From Acetobacter papayae JCM 25143 (lineage in GTDB: Bacteria > Pseudomonadota > Alphaproteobacteria > Acetobacterales > Acetobacteraceae), in NCBI RefSeq assembly GCF_000613285.1, contig NZ_BAIN01000005.1, positions 26,958 to 90,957 on the forward strand: DNA of 64,000 bases. Direction: 5' to 3'. This document shows positions 49,479 through 60,011 of this stretch, piece after piece; position 1 is the first letter of the stretch, and each line of letters starts with the position of its first letter. Below the pieces are notes generated by a model, which did not search any database, was not told the DNA's origin, and saw only the letters and a list, made by a program, of their open reading frames with translations. Position numbers and translations under genes: made by a program.

Positions 49479-50336
49479 TCAGTGTTGGGTGGGTTGGTGG
49501 CCCGCTGGCTCACCGGAGGGATGGTCGAGGCTGGTGGTGGGCTGGTCCTGCGGCTGGTTGACCAGAATGCGGCCCGGCCCATCCCGTTCTGTAGCGACTG
49601 TGCCACTGGCCTTGTCCACGATAATGGAGCCGCTGCTTTCAACATGCAGGGCTGCCACTCCGGTTTCGCCGTGGAAAATAGCGTCTTTGGTGCTGGCGGA
49701 GGTGATCTCGAGAGCTTTCAGCCGCCCGGAACGGGCTAGAAAGCTCGAAGCCCCACCAAGATAGACAGACAGGGCGGTGCCATTGGCCTTGCCGATTGTA
49801 ACGGAGGCCGTGCCCGTGGAGCGGATGCGGGCTGAATCGGGCAGGGTGGGAATGTCGATTGTGCCTGCGGCATCGGCAATCAGGTCCAGCGTTTCTGCCG
49901 TGCCAATCTGCGTAAGGCCGGGGCCAGTGTGCAGAAAGACCGGGCCAGTGCGGTTATCAACAGCGACGGCACTGGCCTGCGGTGCCTCAATGGCCAAGGC
50001 CATGTTTGGCGGTGTGGCTATGTCGATGCTGGTCGGGGTTTTGGTTGCGGTGGCATCCGGTGTTGCGCAGGCCTCAATGGCCAGCCTTACCGTGCCATCA
50101 GGCTGGTGGGTGATGGCGGTATTATCCGGCCAATGGCCCCGCACGGTGTTTTTCGGCCCTTTTTCCGTGCGGATATGCAGCATGGCCGGGCAGGCCAGAC
50201 CGATTTCAAGCCGCTGCCCCTCTACGGTTGCGGAGGGCACGGTATCGGACGGCGAGGCTGACGCCTGATGGGCCATGGGCAGGGTGGCAAGGCAGACCCC
50301 AAGGGCAAGTGCCGGGCGGAAAAGACGATAACGCAT
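49479..50336 (-). CDS. Exported GIN/DUF2807-like beta-helix protein
   Basis: A 285-residue secreted protein. A signal peptide (MRYRLFRPALALGVCLATLP, cleavage near ASA) is followed by repeated short strands with the DUF2807 flavour: alternating ID/VAV/LDL steps such as SAVAVDNRTGPVFLHTG, LDLIADAAGTIDIPTL and SSGSIIVDKASGTVAT. Such domains form right-handed beta-helices; function is unknown. The C-terminus is Pro/Gln/His-rich. The ATG at 50336 is chosen because it starts the signal peptide. It is the first gene of a unit with the RND permease. Confidence 0.65.
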   Translation of the reverse strand: MRYRLFRPALALGVCLATLPMAHQASASPSDTVPSATVEGQRLEIGLACPAMLHIRTEKGPKNTVRGHWPDNTAITHQPDGTVRLAIEACATPDATATKTPTSIDIATPPNMALAIEAPQASAVAVDNRTGPVFLHTGPGLTQIGTAETLDLIADAAGTIDIPTLPDSARIRSTGTASVTIGKANGTALSVYLGGASSFLARSGRLKALEITSASTKDAIFHGETGVAALHVESSGSIIVDKASGTVATERDGPGRILVNQPQDQPTTSLDHPSGEPAGHQPTQH

Positions 50337-50577
50337 GGTGTAATTCTGCCAGTAGCGGATGAGGCCGTCCACTCCCTATCCTGCGTGCGTGAGAGATAAC
50401 GCTGCCCACTCCGGCAGTCCTCTGTAATCCGGTGCGTGAAAAAAGGGAGATGGTACAGGTCCCTGATCATGGGACTGCACGCCAGCCCCGAAGCTGTTAT
50501 GGTGCCCGGCAGGAAAACCGGCCGCGCCGTGTTCGGCGGGGCCGGGGAGAGCCTAAGGCAGAGAGAAGACAGGTTTT

Positions 50578-51132
50578 ATGTCCAGAATTGATACAAGTAG
50601 ACCCTTCCTGCCGGTGCGGATCGCGGTCATGACCGTGTCGGATACGCGCACGCTGGAAACCGATTCCTCGGGCACGACACTTGCTGCCCGTGTTGAGGCG
50701 GCAGGTCATGTTCTGGCGGATCGCGCCATTGTGCCCGATGATGCCGGGCTGATCGAACAGAGGCTGCGTGCGTGGATAGCGGACCCCATGGTGGATGTGG
50801 TCATTACCAGTGGCGGCACCGGCGTTACCGGGCGCGATGTCACGCCCGAGGCCTTTGAGCGCGTGCTGGAAAAACGCATTGAAGGTTTTGGAGAGCTGTT
50901 CCGCATGCTGTCTTACAGCAAGATCGGCACCTCCACCATTCAGTCCCGTGCGCTCGCGGGGGTTGCCGGGGGCACCTATCTTTTCGCGCTGCCGGGTTCG
51001 ACCGGCGCGGTCAAGGACGGGTGGGACGATATTCTGGTGTTCCAGCTCGATAGCCGCCATCGGCCCTGCAACTTTGTGGAACTCATGCCCCGCCTGCGCG
51101 AAGGGCTGAAAGAGGACGATACCCATGTCTGA
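50578..51132 (+). CDS. moaB: Molybdenum cofactor biosynthesis protein MoaB
   Basis: A 184-residue MoaB/MogA-fold protein. The N-terminal [20 protein letters not shown] and the central [20 protein letters not shown] (GGTG, then D-x-T-P-E) bind molybdopterin; [13 protein letters not shown] is the conserved C-terminal loop. It activates molybdopterin by adenylylation, or takes part in that step. The start follows AGAGAAGACAGG-type sequence. It overlaps the next gene by 8 bp. Confidence 0.93.
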   Translation: MSRIDTSRPFLPVRIAVMTVSDTRTLETDSSGTTLAARVEAAGHVLADRAIVPDDAGLIEQRLRAWIADPMVDVVITSGGTGVTGRDVTPEAFERVLEKRIEGFGELFRMLSYSKIGTSTIQSRALAGVAGGTYLFALPGSTGAVKDGWDDILVFQLDSRHRPCNFVELMPRLREGLKEDDTHV

Positions 51133-51703
51133 TGATGTTAAACTGCTGATGCTGGCCGGTGATTACGTTGAGGACTACGAAATCATGGTGCCCTATCAGG
51201 CGCTGCTGATGCTCGGATACGCGGTGGACGTTGTCTGCCCCGGCAAAAAGGCGGGCGACAAGGTGCTGACCGCCATCCATGATTTCGAAGGGGCGCAGAC
51301 CTATAGCGAAAAGCCCGGCCATGCTTTCGTGCTGAATGCGGATTTCGAAAGCGTTGATACTGACAGTTATCTGGGCCTGATCGTGCCGGGTGGCCGTGCG
51401 CCGGAATATCTGCGGCTGAATGCTCGTGTGCTTGAAATTGTCCGTGCCTTTGCTGACCGCCCGACAGCGGCGATCTGCCATGGGGCGCAGCTTCTGGCAG
51501 CGGCAGGCACCATCAAGGGCCGCAAGGTTTCGGCCTACCCGGCCTGCAAACCGGAAGTGGAACTGGCTGGCGGCGTTTATGCCGATATCGCCCTGACGGA
51601 TGCGGTGACCGATGGGGAATTGGTGACAGCCCCGGCCTGGCCTGCACATCCTGCGTGGCTTGCCCAGTTTATCAAGGTGCTGGGGGCCAGCGTTTCCATC
51701 TGA
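51125..51703 (+). CDS. DJ-1/PfpI family protein
   Basis: A 192-residue class I glutamine amidotransferase-like protein. The nucleophile elbow is [15 protein letters not shown] with Cys118, and Glu in AGDYVEDYE is the partner acid of this family. Relatives act as glyoxalase III/deglycases, chaperones or peptidases; which applies here is unclear. It is translationally coupled to moaB and followed by an intrinsic terminator. Confidence 0.88.
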   Translation: MSDDVKLLMLAGDYVEDYEIMVPYQALLMLGYAVDVVCPGKKAGDKVLTAIHDFEGAQTYSEKPGHAFVLNADFESVDTDSYLGLIVPGGRAPEYLRLNARVLEIVRAFADRPTAAICHGAQLLAAAGTIKGRKVSAYPACKPEVELAGGVYADIALTDAVTDGELVTAPAWPAHPAWLAQFIKVLGASVSI

Positions 51704-51728
51704 CGTCATTGCCTTGGCAAGACTGAAA

Positions 51729-51767
51729 ACACCTCCCGGACAGCCCGTTCGGGAGGTGTTTTTTTTG
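51729..51767. terminator. Intrinsic terminator between PfpI-like gene and folE
   Basis: ACACCTCCCG (51729-51738) pairs perfectly with CGGGAGGTGT (51750-51759) around an 11-base loop and is followed by a run of eight T ending at 51766. It ends the moaB unit on the plus strand and lies right beside the convergent folE stop codon. Confidence 0.92.
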
Positions 51768-51769
51768 CT

Positions 51770-52390
51770 TCAGAAGTCCTGTGTGCCGGGGCGGTTGAGC
51801 ATGGCCATCAGTTCGCGCCGGGTATCGGAATTGTTGCGGAACACGCCCAGCATGGAGCTGGTTACCATGGAAACGCCGGGCTTGTGTACGCCGCGTGTTG
51901 TCATGCACTCATGGGCCGATTCAATAATGACCGCAACGCCGTGGGGTTCCAGCACATCATTGATCGTATTGGCGATCTGCGCTGTCATGCGTTCCTGAAT
52001 CTGCAACCTGCGGGCATAGGCATCCACCACGCGGGCCAGTTTGGAAATGCCTACCACGCGCTGGCGCGGCAGGTAGGCGACATGGGCGCGGCCGATAATG
52101 GGGGCCAGATGATGCTCGCAATGGCTTTCAAAGCGGATATCGCGCAGCAGCACGATTTCATCATACCCATCGACTTCCGAAAAAGTCCGGCGCAGCAGGC
52201 TTGCCGGGTCGATTTCGTAACCGGAGAAAAAATCCGTATAGGCGCGGGCAACGCGGGCGGGCGTATCCAGCAGGCCTTCGCGCGTCGGGTCATCACCTGC
52301 CCAGCGCAAAAGGGTGCGCACAGCCTGTTCGGCTTCGGTCTGGGTCGGGCGGTCAGTCTGGCTGTCTGTGTTGGGCGGCGGCGCGCTCAT
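51770..52390 (-). CDS. folE: GTP cyclohydrolase I
   Basis: A 206-residue intact enzyme. Zinc and catalytic residues are visible in [20 protein letters not shown] (Cys, His-His) and [16 protein letters not shown] (second Cys). [20 protein letters not shown] forms the conserved helix of the tunnel-shaped homodecamer. It makes dihydroneopterin triphosphate, the first step to folate. The next gene in the same direction upstream is apaG, about 30 bp away. Confidence 0.97.
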   Translation of the reverse strand: MSAPPPNTDSQTDRPTQTEAEQAVRTLLRWAGDDPTREGLLDTPARVARAYTDFFSGYEIDPASLLRRTFSEVDGYDEIVLLRDIRFESHCEHHLAPIIGRAHVAYLPRQRVVGISKLARVVDAYARRLQIQERMTAQIANTINDVLEPHGVAVIIESAHECMTTRGVHKPGVSMVTSSMLGVFRNNSDTRRELMAMLNRPGTQDF

Positions 52391-52421
52391 GCCGGTCTCC
52401 TGTCTGCGAACAAAATTCGGA

Positions 52422-52892
52422 TTAATGAAGCAGTGCCTGCTGGAACGGGCTGTCCAGACTGAAAGCGGGAATGGTCACGTCAAAGCATGTGCCGGTCGTG
52501 GTGTCGCGCATCAGATAGGTGCCGCGCATGAAGCCGCCGGGGGTGCCCAGAGCCGCACCCGATGTGTATTCGAACTTGGTGCGCGGCTGGATAATGGGCT
52601 GTTCCCCCACTACGCCCGCACCCTGCACGTGTTCCTCGCGGCCTTGCGTGTCGGTAATGAGCCATGTGCGTTCAAGCAACTGCACGGGGTTGGCGCTGTC
52701 ATTGCCGATACGGATACGATAGGCCCAGCAATAGCTGCCTTCGTCCGGTTCGGACTGGTCAGCCAGCCAGAAAACCTGCACCTGCACGCGTATGGCGCCA
52801 GTGACCATTTCGTAAACGGGCAGTGCCGCGAACAGGTCGGTGTAGGGTTCTTCCAGTTCATGCGACAGAGGGAGGGCAGCCCGGTCGGCCAT
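52422..52892 (-). CDS. apaG: ApaG domain protein
   Basis: A 156-residue ApaG protein. The fibronectin-III-like fold is seen in [40 protein letters not shown] and [20 protein letters not shown], with [12 protein letters not shown] near the end. ApaG is linked to divalent-metal and diadenosine-tetraphosphate phenotypes, but its molecular role is not settled. The ATG at 52892 begins the conserved part; a longer open frame to 53045 adds a non-conserved leader. Confidence 0.92.
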   Translation of the reverse strand: MADRAALPLSHELEEPYTDLFAALPVYEMVTGAIRVQVQVFWLADQSEPDEGSYCWAYRIRIGNDSANPVQLLERTWLITDTQGREEHVQGAGVVGEQPIIQPRTKFEYTSGAALGTPGGFMRGTYLMRDTTTGTCFDVTIPAFSLDSPFQQALLH

Positions 52893-53413
52893 GGGCGAGT
52901 GTGCTCCTGAACATATAAGGGGAAGCCGTGCCAGCAGTTTGCTCCGCCCACATGAGCTGGTGCACGCGCTGTCTGGTTCAAGATCAAGGCGGGCAGCACT
53001 ATCATAAACAGGGGGCTTCTGCCAAGCACTGCGGGCCGGAGCCACCTGAAAGGCGCGGAGTGCTGGAGTGTCGAGAAGCGAAAATCGCTAAAATTTTTCT
53101 TAAAGTCATGCTGTTGTCATAATGGGGTGAGGTGGAGAAAGTATAATAATGAAAAAAATATATGCAGCTCGAGTTTCTGTTTATTTTTGTATTTCGAATC
53201 TCAGGGCAATAAAATTTCATTATAACCTTTTCGTTCGGTACACGGAGAATTGTGGTTTTTCTTGACCATTTTTGGGGCGCGCGTTATTGACGATTATTGA
53301 AATGATAACCGCGCATTGTTTGTAGAAATAAAAAGCAGGGTCTGACCCATATGCAGGTCAGGCCGATATAAAAAAACGCTTCCTGCAGAGTGTGCATACC
53401 CCAAGGGGCAGGC
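52893..53413. other. Intergenic region before porin-pdc unit
   Basis: About 520 bp, AT-rich from 53090. A candidate sigma-70 promoter is TTGACC-N17-TATTGA at about 53262-53290. A GTCTGACCC/GGTCAGGCC-type inverted repeat lies at about 53342-53364. A 38-codon frame at 53149 has no supporting features. Confidence 0.4.
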
Positions 53414-55318
53414 GTGATATTTGCCATTTTACAGAACAGGGCCAGAAAGCGCGGGCTCAAAGCCCAGTTGCTGATTGGGGCAACTGTTTTTTGTGTAATG
53501 GATATGCCTGTTGCATCCTACGCGGATGACGCGCAGGAAATTGCCTTAATCAAAGCGCAGATGCGTAAACTTGCAGCGCAGGTCGAAGCGATTGAGCAGC
53601 GGCAGGCGCACAAGCAGCATGGTGGCACACCCCATGTGGCTGCTGGTAAAGGGACCGGAACTGCCACCCACGTGGCCGATACTGTTCCCGCCGGGGTAAC
53701 TGGCGCGGGAGGGGCGGCCCATCCCGCAGTGTCTGCGGGTGTTTTTGAACCCGCTATTCGTTTTTCATCTGATACGCAGCCTGAGCATGCAAAGGAAATG
53801 CTGCCGCTCAAAGTGCGTGACGGGGCACGGGAACGGGCGGCTTTCGAGTGGATGCCCGACGCCAACCAGCCGCCTACGACCAAATCCACCATCGATCTGT
53901 CATCAGCTAGCCCGCAGGCCATTACGCAAACGGCTGTGGATACTCTGCCGCCCATTTTCAGTATTGGCGGTATTTCCGTGCGGCTTGGTGGCTTTGTGGA
54001 ACTCTCCAATATTTGGCGTGATTCCAATATGACAAGCGGCCCCGCTACGGCGTGGGGCAGTTTTCCTTATGCCAACAGCCATAATCATGGGTTGAGTGAG
54101 GAGCGTCTTTCCTCGCAGCTCAGTCGCATGTCGGTGCTTATGGAGGCTAATCCGTCCAAGTCGGTGCGGTTGCAGGCTTATGTTGAGAGCGACTTTGCCG
54201 GTGCGGGTGTAAGTAGCAACAGCGTGCAGATCAATGGCTATGTGCCCCGTCTGCGGCAGGGATATTTTACCTTTACCGAAAAAAACTGGGGTTTTCACCT
54301 GCTCATGGGGCAGGCGTGGAGTCTGGCTACTAATTACGCCAAGGGTATTCTGCCCCGGCAGGAGCAGCTTCCTGCGGTTACAGATAATAACCAGATTCCG
54401 GGCATTGTTTTTACCCGCGTGCCGCAAATTCGTATCGGCAAGGATTGGAACCAGAAATACTGGCTGGGTCTTTCCATTGAAGACCCGGAGGCAACAGTCG
54501 CGTTTTCGGGCAATACGTCATCTGGTGGCACACTGCCCGCAGCTTATGGCGATACCACCGGGGCAACGGTGTATTACACCAATGCTGGCGGCGTGTTGCT
54601 GAATTCCACCACCCAGTACACCAACAACCCCGTGCCGGATATTATCCTCAAAGGGGCAGTGGATACTTCGTTCGGGCATTATGAGGTTTTTGGCCTTGCG
54701 CGGTGGTTCCGCTCCGTGGCCGTAGCCCCAGGTGCGACAACGGCTAAAAAACAGACCTCGTTCGGCGGCGGTGTTGGTGCGGGCATGACCATGCCTCTGG
54801 GTACCAACAAGCTGCAACTGACAGGTAACGTGCTGGCAGGTGATGGCATAGGCCGTTACGGGCCAACCCAGTTGCCCGATACCACATTCAATGGTCAGGG
54901 TCAGTTTGTGCCTGTGCCCGAAATCATGGGCTCGCTCGGCCTGATCGGGCACCCGACGTCCTCCGTGCTGCTTTACACCTACGGGGGCGTAGAATCTGCC
55001 GGGCGCAAATATTACATGGGCGCTGATGGCCGCCAGTATGGCTACGGCGTGAGTGATCTTGATCTGGGTGGCTGCGATACGCCCCCCGGTGTCAAAGAGG
55101 CAACCTGCTCGGCCCAAACTCACACGCTGGCATCGTTCACGGCGGGTGGCTGGTGGCATTTCATGCAGGGCCAGTACGGCAGCGTCATGGCGGGTCTGCA
55201 ATACACCTATATTCGGAAGTTTGCCTATACAGGCATTGACAGTCACGGCAGCAGTGTGACCCCGACCGCATCGGGCAACACGGTTTATGTGACCTTCCGG
55301 TATTTTCCGTTCCAGTAA
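53414..55318 (+). CDS. Outer-membrane porin with coiled-coil N-terminus, upstream of pdc
   Basis: About 634 residues. After a signal peptide (ending near VASYA) comes a coiled-coil segment, [20 protein letters not shown], of the type found in trimeric porins, then an Ala/Gly/His/Thr-rich linker, then a long beta-barrel ([40 protein letters not shown]) ending [11 protein letters not shown]. It is a DcaP-like/porin family protein. The start is uncertain: a GTG at 53414 with AAGGGGC upstream is preferred over a GTG at 53390. It ends 40 bp before pdc, so the two genes may share a transcript. Confidence 0.75.
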   Translation: MIFAILQNRARKRGLKAQLLIGATVFCVMDMPVASYADDAQEIALIKAQMRKLAAQVEAIEQRQAHKQHGGTPHVAAGKGTGTATHVADTVPAGVTGAGGAAHPAVSAGVFEPAIRFSSDTQPEHAKEMLPLKVRDGARERAAFEWMPDANQPPTTKSTIDLSSASPQAITQTAVDTLPPIFSIGGISVRLGGFVELSNIWRDSNMTSGPATAWGSFPYANSHNHGLSEERLSSQLSRMSVLMEANPSKSVRLQAYVESDFAGAGVSSNSVQINGYVPRLRQGYFTFTEKNWGFHLLMGQAWSLATNYAKGILPRQEQLPAVTDNNQIPGIVFTRVPQIRIGKDWNQKYWLGLSIEDPEATVAFSGNTSSGGTLPAAYGDTTGATVYYTNAGGVLLNSTTQYTNNPVPDIILKGAVDTSFGHYEVFGLARWFRSVAVAPGATTAKKQTSFGGGVGAGMTMPLGTNKLQLTGNVLAGDGIGRYGPTQLPDTTFNGQGQFVPVPEIMGSLGLIGHPTSSVLLYTYGGVESAGRKYYMGADGRQYGYGVSDLDLGGCDTPPGVKEATCSAQTHTLASFTAGGWWHFMQGQYGSVMAGLQYTYIRKFAYTGIDSHGSSVTPTASGNTVYVTFRYFPFQ

Positions 55319-55358
55319 AGTGGGATCTCAGGATAGCCCACCAAGGGAGAAAGAAAAC

Positions 55359-57050
55359 ATGTCTTATACCGTAGGTACTTACCTCGCTGAACGTCTTTCC
55401 CAGATCGGACTGAAACACCATTTTGCTGTCGCCGGTGATTATAATCTGGTGCTGCTTGACCAGCTTCTGCTCAACAAGGATTGCGAGCAGGTTTACTGCT
55501 GTAACGAACTGAACTGCGGTTTTTCGGCTGAGGGTTATGCCCGCGCCAATGGTGCCGCAGCGGCTGTTGTGACCTTCAATGTTGGGGCTTTTTCCGCCCT
55601 GAACGCTATCGGCGGTGCATATGCCGAAAACCTTCCGGTTATCCTGATTTCTGGTGCACCCAATTCCAATGATCATGGTAGTGGGCATATCCTGCACCAT
55701 ACCATTGGTATTCCGGATTACGGCTATCAGCTCGAAATCGCAAAAAAGCTGACCTGTGCTGCTGTTTCCATTACTAGTGCGGAAGATGCGCCGGAAAAGA
55801 TCGACCACGTTATCCGTACGGCCCTGCGTGAAAAGAAGCCGGCCTATATCGAAATCGCCTGCAATATTTCCGCTCAGCCTTGCGCGGCTCCCGGCCCCAT
55901 CAGCGCTGTTCTGGATGAGCGTCCTTCAGACAAGGAAACGCTTGATGCAGCCGTGGCGGCTGTCGCCAGCTTTATCGAAAAGCACGAAAAACCCGCTATC
56001 CTGATCGGTAGCCGCCTGCGCGCCGCCGGTGCGGAAGCCGCTGCCGTGAAACTGGCTGATGCGCTGGGCTGCGTTGTTGGCACCATGGCCGCAGCGAAAA
56101 GCTTCTTCCCTGAAGAGCATCCGGGCTATGTGGGCACCTATTGGGGCAGCGCCAGCACGCCGGGTGTTAACGACATCTTTAACTGGACTGACAGCATTCT
56201 GGCGCTGGCACCCATTTTCAACGATTATTCGACTGAAGGCTGGACCGCATGGCCCAAGGGTCCGAACGTTGCCATTCTGGACAAGAACATTACCAAGCTC
56301 AACGGCTTTTCGTTCGACAATATCCATCTGAAGGAACTGCTGGAAGCGCTGGCGGCCTACTTCAAGGATAAGCCGAAAAAAGATGCCACTCTGGTTCAGT
56401 ACAAGCGCGTACATACCGCAACGGTGGTTGAAACCACTGGCAGCGGTGATGACAAGCTGACCCGCGCGGACATCCAGTTGACGCTGCAGAGCCTTGTTAC
56501 GCCCGAAACCACCATTATTGGTGAGACGGGCGATTCCTGGTTCAACGTAGTGCGCACCAAGCTGCCCAACGGCGCGCGCGTCGAAGTTGAAATGCAGTGG
56601 GGCCATATCGGCTGGTCTGTTCCCGCGGCATTCGGCTATGCCGTGGGCGCACCGGAACGTCGCACCATTCTGATGGTGGGTGATGGCTCGTTCCAGCTGA
56701 CGGCGCAGGAAGTGGCGCAGATGACGCGGCGCAAGCTGCCGGTCATTATTTTCCTGATCAACAACGCGGGTTACACCATCGAAGTTGAAATTCACGATGG
56801 CCCCTACAACAACATTAAAAACTGGGACTACGCGGCTGTTGTAAACGCATTCAACGCGGAAGACGGCAAGGGCGTTGGCCTGCGCGCCACCACGGCGGGC
56901 GAACTGGCCGATGCGGTCAAGGTTGCGCTGGACAACAAGGAAGGCCCGACCCTGATCGAATGTGTGATCCCGCGTGATGACTGCACCCCGGAACTGATCT
57001 CCTGGGGCCGGCATGTGGCTACGGCAAACGCCCGTCCGCCTGCGAAATAA
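55359..57050 (+). CDS. pdc: Pyruvate decarboxylase
   Basis: A 563-residue ThDP enzyme matching bacterial PDC along its whole length. The cofactor-activating Glu is in [15 protein letters not shown], the active-site His pair in GHILHHTIG, and the ThDP/Mg site is [14 protein letters not shown]...NNAGYTIEV. It turns pyruvate into acetaldehyde and CO2, which acetic acid bacteria then oxidise to acetate. Overall it looks closer to the Zymomonas/Gluconobacter type than to the commonly studied Acetobacter pasteurianus form. The ATG at 55359 follows AAGGGAGA. A stem-loop lies just downstream, before an MFS gene. Confidence 0.97.
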   Translation: MSYTVGTYLAERLSQIGLKHHFAVAGDYNLVLLDQLLLNKDCEQVYCCNELNCGFSAEGYARANGAAAAVVTFNVGAFSALNAIGGAYAENLPVILISGAPNSNDHGSGHILHHTIGIPDYGYQLEIAKKLTCAAVSITSAEDAPEKIDHVIRTALREKKPAYIEIACNISAQPCAAPGPISAVLDERPSDKETLDAAVAAVASFIEKHEKPAILIGSRLRAAGAEAAAVKLADALGCVVGTMAAAKSFFPEEHPGYVGTYWGSASTPGVNDIFNWTDSILALAPIFNDYSTEGWTAWPKGPNVAILDKNITKLNGFSFDNIHLKELLEALAAYFKDKPKKDATLVQYKRVHTATVVETTGSGDDKLTRADIQLTLQSLVTPETTIIGETGDSWFNVVRTKLPNGARVEVEMQWGHIGWSVPAAFGYAVGAPERRTILMVGDGSFQLTAQEVAQMTRRKLPVIIFLINNAGYTIEVEIHDGPYNNIKNWDYAAVVNAFNAEDGKGVGLRATTAGELADAVKVALDNKEGPTLIECVIPRDDCTPELISWGRHVATANARPPAK

Positions 57051-57061
57051 CTTAACCCTTT

Positions 57062-57103
57062 GTGCGCCTGTTTTCCTTGTGGGGAGCAGGCGCACGGTAT
57101 TTT
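57062..57103 (+). terminator. Stem-loop between pdc and the MFS gene
   Basis: GTGCGCCTG (57062-57070) pairs with CAGGCGCAC (57087-57095), followed by GGTATTTT. The T-run is short, so it may be a partial terminator that lowers expression of the downstream MFS gene, or an mRNA-stabilising structure for pdc. Confidence 0.6.
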
Positions 57104-57121
57104 GCAATATCGGAATTTCTC

Positions 57122-58416
57122 ATGTCGGCTTCTCAGACGTCCAATACAGCGCCTTTGCCGGGTAGCGCGCCGGCAGGACAGCCGCAGACGATCCAGCCCC
57201 TTTATGTGCTGGCCTGGTTCTTGTGCGCGCTGTTCTATTTTTACCAATACGCTATCCGTTCAGCGCCCGGCATCATGCAGGACGAGCTGACACAGGCATG
57301 GGGTAACAGCCATCTCGGCTGATGATTGCTTCCTACTATATTGTCTATGCCCTTGCGGCGCTGGCTGTGGGTGTGCTGCTTGACCGCTACGGTGCCCATG
57401 CCACTATGCCGGTGGGCATTGCTATTACCAGTGTGGGCTGCCTTATTTTCGCGCAGGGGAGCCTCGCGGCAGGGATCGGGGGGTATGTTATCCAATCCCT
57501 CGGCGCTATCTGCGCTTTTGTCGGATCGTCCTATGTGGCGGCCCGTTATCTCCCCGCCCGCACGCTGGCCCTTTTTGTCGGGCTTACGCAGTGCCTAGGC
57601 ATGGCTGGGGCGGCTTTTGGCTCCAAGCCCACACGTATCCTGATCGACCCTAATGGGTCTTTTCACATTCCGTGGCAGACTGTCTGGCTCGGTTTTGGTG
57701 TTATCGGCGTGTGTCTGGCCGTAGCGACATGGTTTGTCATGCCGCGTGATACGGGGGACAGCACGGCGCATCACGGGCATCTTTCCCTTGGTAACCTGCT
57801 CAAGCCGTTCCGTATTATTTTCGGTAATCCGCAAAGCTGGATCGCGGGTATCGTTGGCGGGCTCTTGTTCGTGCCCACCACCATTGGTGCGCTGGGTTGG
57901 GGGGCCTCCATGCTCAGCAAGGGCGAGCACACAACCATGGCTTTCGCAGCCTCGGATGTGTCCATGGTGCCGATTGGCTGGGTTATTGGCTGTCCGCTGC
58001 TGGGCTGGATTTCAGACAAGATCGGCCTGCGCAAGCCGGTGCTGATTGGTGGTGCCGTGGTGCTGCTGGCGGCCTCGCTGTGCGCGCTGTACATCCCCGC
58101 TGGTGTTATGCCCCGTTATTCGGTTGCTCTGGTGATGGGTATCGCATCTGGCGCGGCCATGATCCCGTTCTCTTCCATGAAGGAAGTGAACCCGCCGGAA
58201 GTGAAGGGCACTGCCGCTGGTGTCATGAACTTTCTGGTATTTGGCACCACGGGCGTGATGTCGCCGCTCGTATCCGCGCTGATGGTGGGGGGCGATACCG
58301 ACAGCATGGCCCTGTTCCATCGGGCGTTCATGCCGCTGGTGGTCGGGATTGTTATCGCAATCGGGCTGTCTTTCTGCCTGCGTGAGACTGGCTGGAAAGC
58401 GCAGAAGCAGGGCTGA
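57122..58416 (+). CDS. MFS transporter next to pdc, one frame break
   Basis: About 431 residues after repair, with 12 hydrophobic segments. The first helices read WFLCALFYFYQYAIRSAPGI, then LMIASYYIVYALAALAVGVL, with the motif A-like LLDRYGAHATMPVG. The second half has GWISDKIGLRKPVLIGGAVV. The frame breaks near 57319: CGGC-TG needs a C to read SHLGLMIASYY. It belongs to the large MFS group that includes organic-acid and sugar-acid transporters. Being 70 bp after pdc, it may carry a monocarboxylate, but that is inference. Confidence 0.82.
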
Positions 58417-58431
58417 GAACTGTTTTAAGCG

Positions 58432-58500
58432 CCCGGTAAAACGGGTTTTTCTAACGGGCCTGTCCTTGCGGTTATACCGTGGGGGCAGGCCCGTTGTATT
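58432..58500 (+). terminator. Tandem terminator-like hairpins after the MFS gene
   Basis: First hairpin: CCCG (58432-58435) with CGGG (58442-58445), followed by TTTTT. Second: AACGGGCCTG (58453-58462) with CAGGCCCGTT (58486-58495), followed by GTATTTTAT. They separate the MFS gene (+) from the convergent metZ (-) and probably stop transcription from the pdc side. Confidence 0.6.
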
Positions 58501-58541
58501 TTATGGGTGGCCCATGATGCCGGGCCACCGGGGCATGTGGC

Positions 58542-59749
58542 TTAAAGAGCGGCCAGAGCCGCGAAACCACGTGCCAGATCGTCGATCAGGTCCTGCGCAT
58601 CTTCCAGCCCGACGGAGAAACGGATCGTCCCTTCGTTGATCCCCAGTGCCGCGCGGGCTTCGGGGGCGATCTTGGAATGGGTGGTGGTGCCCGGGTGCGT
58701 GACCAGTGAGCGCGAATCTCCAAGATTATTGGAAATGGCGATCAGCTTCAGCGCGTTCATGAATGCAAAAGCACCCTCGCGCCCGCCCGCAACTTCAAAG
58801 GCCACCAGCGTACCGCCAGCGCTCATCTGGCGCTGGGCCAGAGCATATTGCGGGTGATCGGCCCGGCCGGGATAGCGCACGGTGACAATGCCGGGGGCAG
58901 AGGCCAGATAATCCGCCACCTGTGCCGCATTGCGGGTCATGGCGTCCACACGCAGGGAGAGGGTTTCAAGTCCTTTGAGCATGACCCACGCATTGAAGGG
59001 CGAAAGGCGTTGCCGGTATTGCGTGTGAAAGGCTGAAGCGTTTCGGTAATCCACTGCGCGCGGCCCAGCACGGCCCCACCCAGAACACGCCCCTGACCAT
59101 CGATATGCTTCGTGCATGAATACACGACCACATCCGCCCCCAGTTCAAGCGGCTTCTGGTACACGGGAGAGGCAAACACATTGTCCACCACCACAATGGC
59201 CCCGGCCTTGTGCGCCAGAGCGGAAATGGCGGCAATGTCGAGAATTTCCAGCATGGGGTTGGAAGGGCTTTCCAGCAGCACGGCGGCTGTTGGCTCGGAC
59301 AGGGCTTCGGCCCATTCATCCATGTTGGTGCCGTCAACGAATACCGTGGTAACGCCGTAGCGCGGCAGCAGGTTGGCCACGATCCAGTGGCACGAGCCGA
59401 ACAGGGCGCTGGACGCGACTACGCGGTCACCTGCTTTGACATGAGACAGCAGAGCGGAGGAAACCGCGCCCATGCCGGTTGAGGTGGCAACACAGGCTTC
59501 CGCCCCTTCCAGATCAGCCAGACGCCGTTCCAGTGCCGCCACGGTGGGGTTGCCAAAGCGGCTGTACTGGTAGTGGGTGACTTCGCCCGTGAAGGTTTGG
59601 GCGGCCTGTTCGGCACTGTCATAGACAAAGCCCGAGGTCAGGAACACGGGCTCGCTGGTTTCGCCATAGGCCGTGCGCTCAAGACCGGCATGGAGCTGGC
59701 GGGTGGCGGGGCGCCAGGTGGACTGGCTTGATGTATCGGAGTTGCTCAT
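58542..59749 (-). CDS. metZ: O-succinylhomoserine sulfhydrylase, one frame break
   Basis: About 402 residues after repair; a PLP enzyme of the Cys/Met family. The active-site Lys is in VVYSCTKHIDGQGRVLGGAV. VFLTSGFVYDSAEQAAQTF, YSRFGNPTVAALERRLADLE and NPMLEILDIAAI are family segments. The C-terminal end includes LGDSRSLVTHPGTTTH. The frame breaks near 59006, where one more base gives TGNALSPFNAWVMLKGLETL. It makes homocysteine from O-succinylhomoserine and sulfide. A SAM-II riboswitch lies about 105 bp upstream, so expression should fall when SAM is plentiful. Confidence 0.93.
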
Positions 59750-59854
59750 TCTGGTATCCGGTTTTCTCGTGTCAGACGATCCCGCGCACGTAATCCTGCG
59801 GTATCCGTCTGTTGAAACTGACCGTGGAAACCTTGACGTCGGGCGGGCGTCGTC

Positions 59855-59913
59855 AGGGCCTCTTTAGCGCACTTCTTTTACCTCGCCGCAATCCGGCCGG
59901 ACAAATCACGAGG
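59855..59913 (-). promoter_or_regulatory. SAM-II (SAM-alpha) riboswitch upstream of metZ
   Basis: Read on the reverse strand: CCTCG, then GTGATTTGTCCGGCCGGATT, GCGGCGAGG, TAAAAGAAGTGC and GCTAAAGAGGCC. CCTCG and CGAGG form P1; the TGATTTG and GCTAAA blocks match the strongly conserved SAM-II core; GGCC after GCTAAA can pair with GGCC in the loop to form the pseudoknot. Position (about 105 bp before metZ) and taxon both fit, since SAM-II controls met genes in alphaproteobacteria. A small ACACCC/GGGTGT hairpin lies just upstream at 59914-59930. Confidence 0.9.
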
Positions 59914-60011
59914 ACACCCCAACAGGGTGTGCTTTCTGGTTAGGCGCGCAAGGCGGGTGCCGTCAAGCGACATGGCGGGCAGGGCAGGCGCGACCAAAGA
60001 GGCGGCCGCTC

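Noticed and set aside
53149..53265. 38-codon forward frame starting MKKIYAARVSVYF
   Set aside because: Too short, AT-rich, ribosome site badly spaced, no similarity seen.
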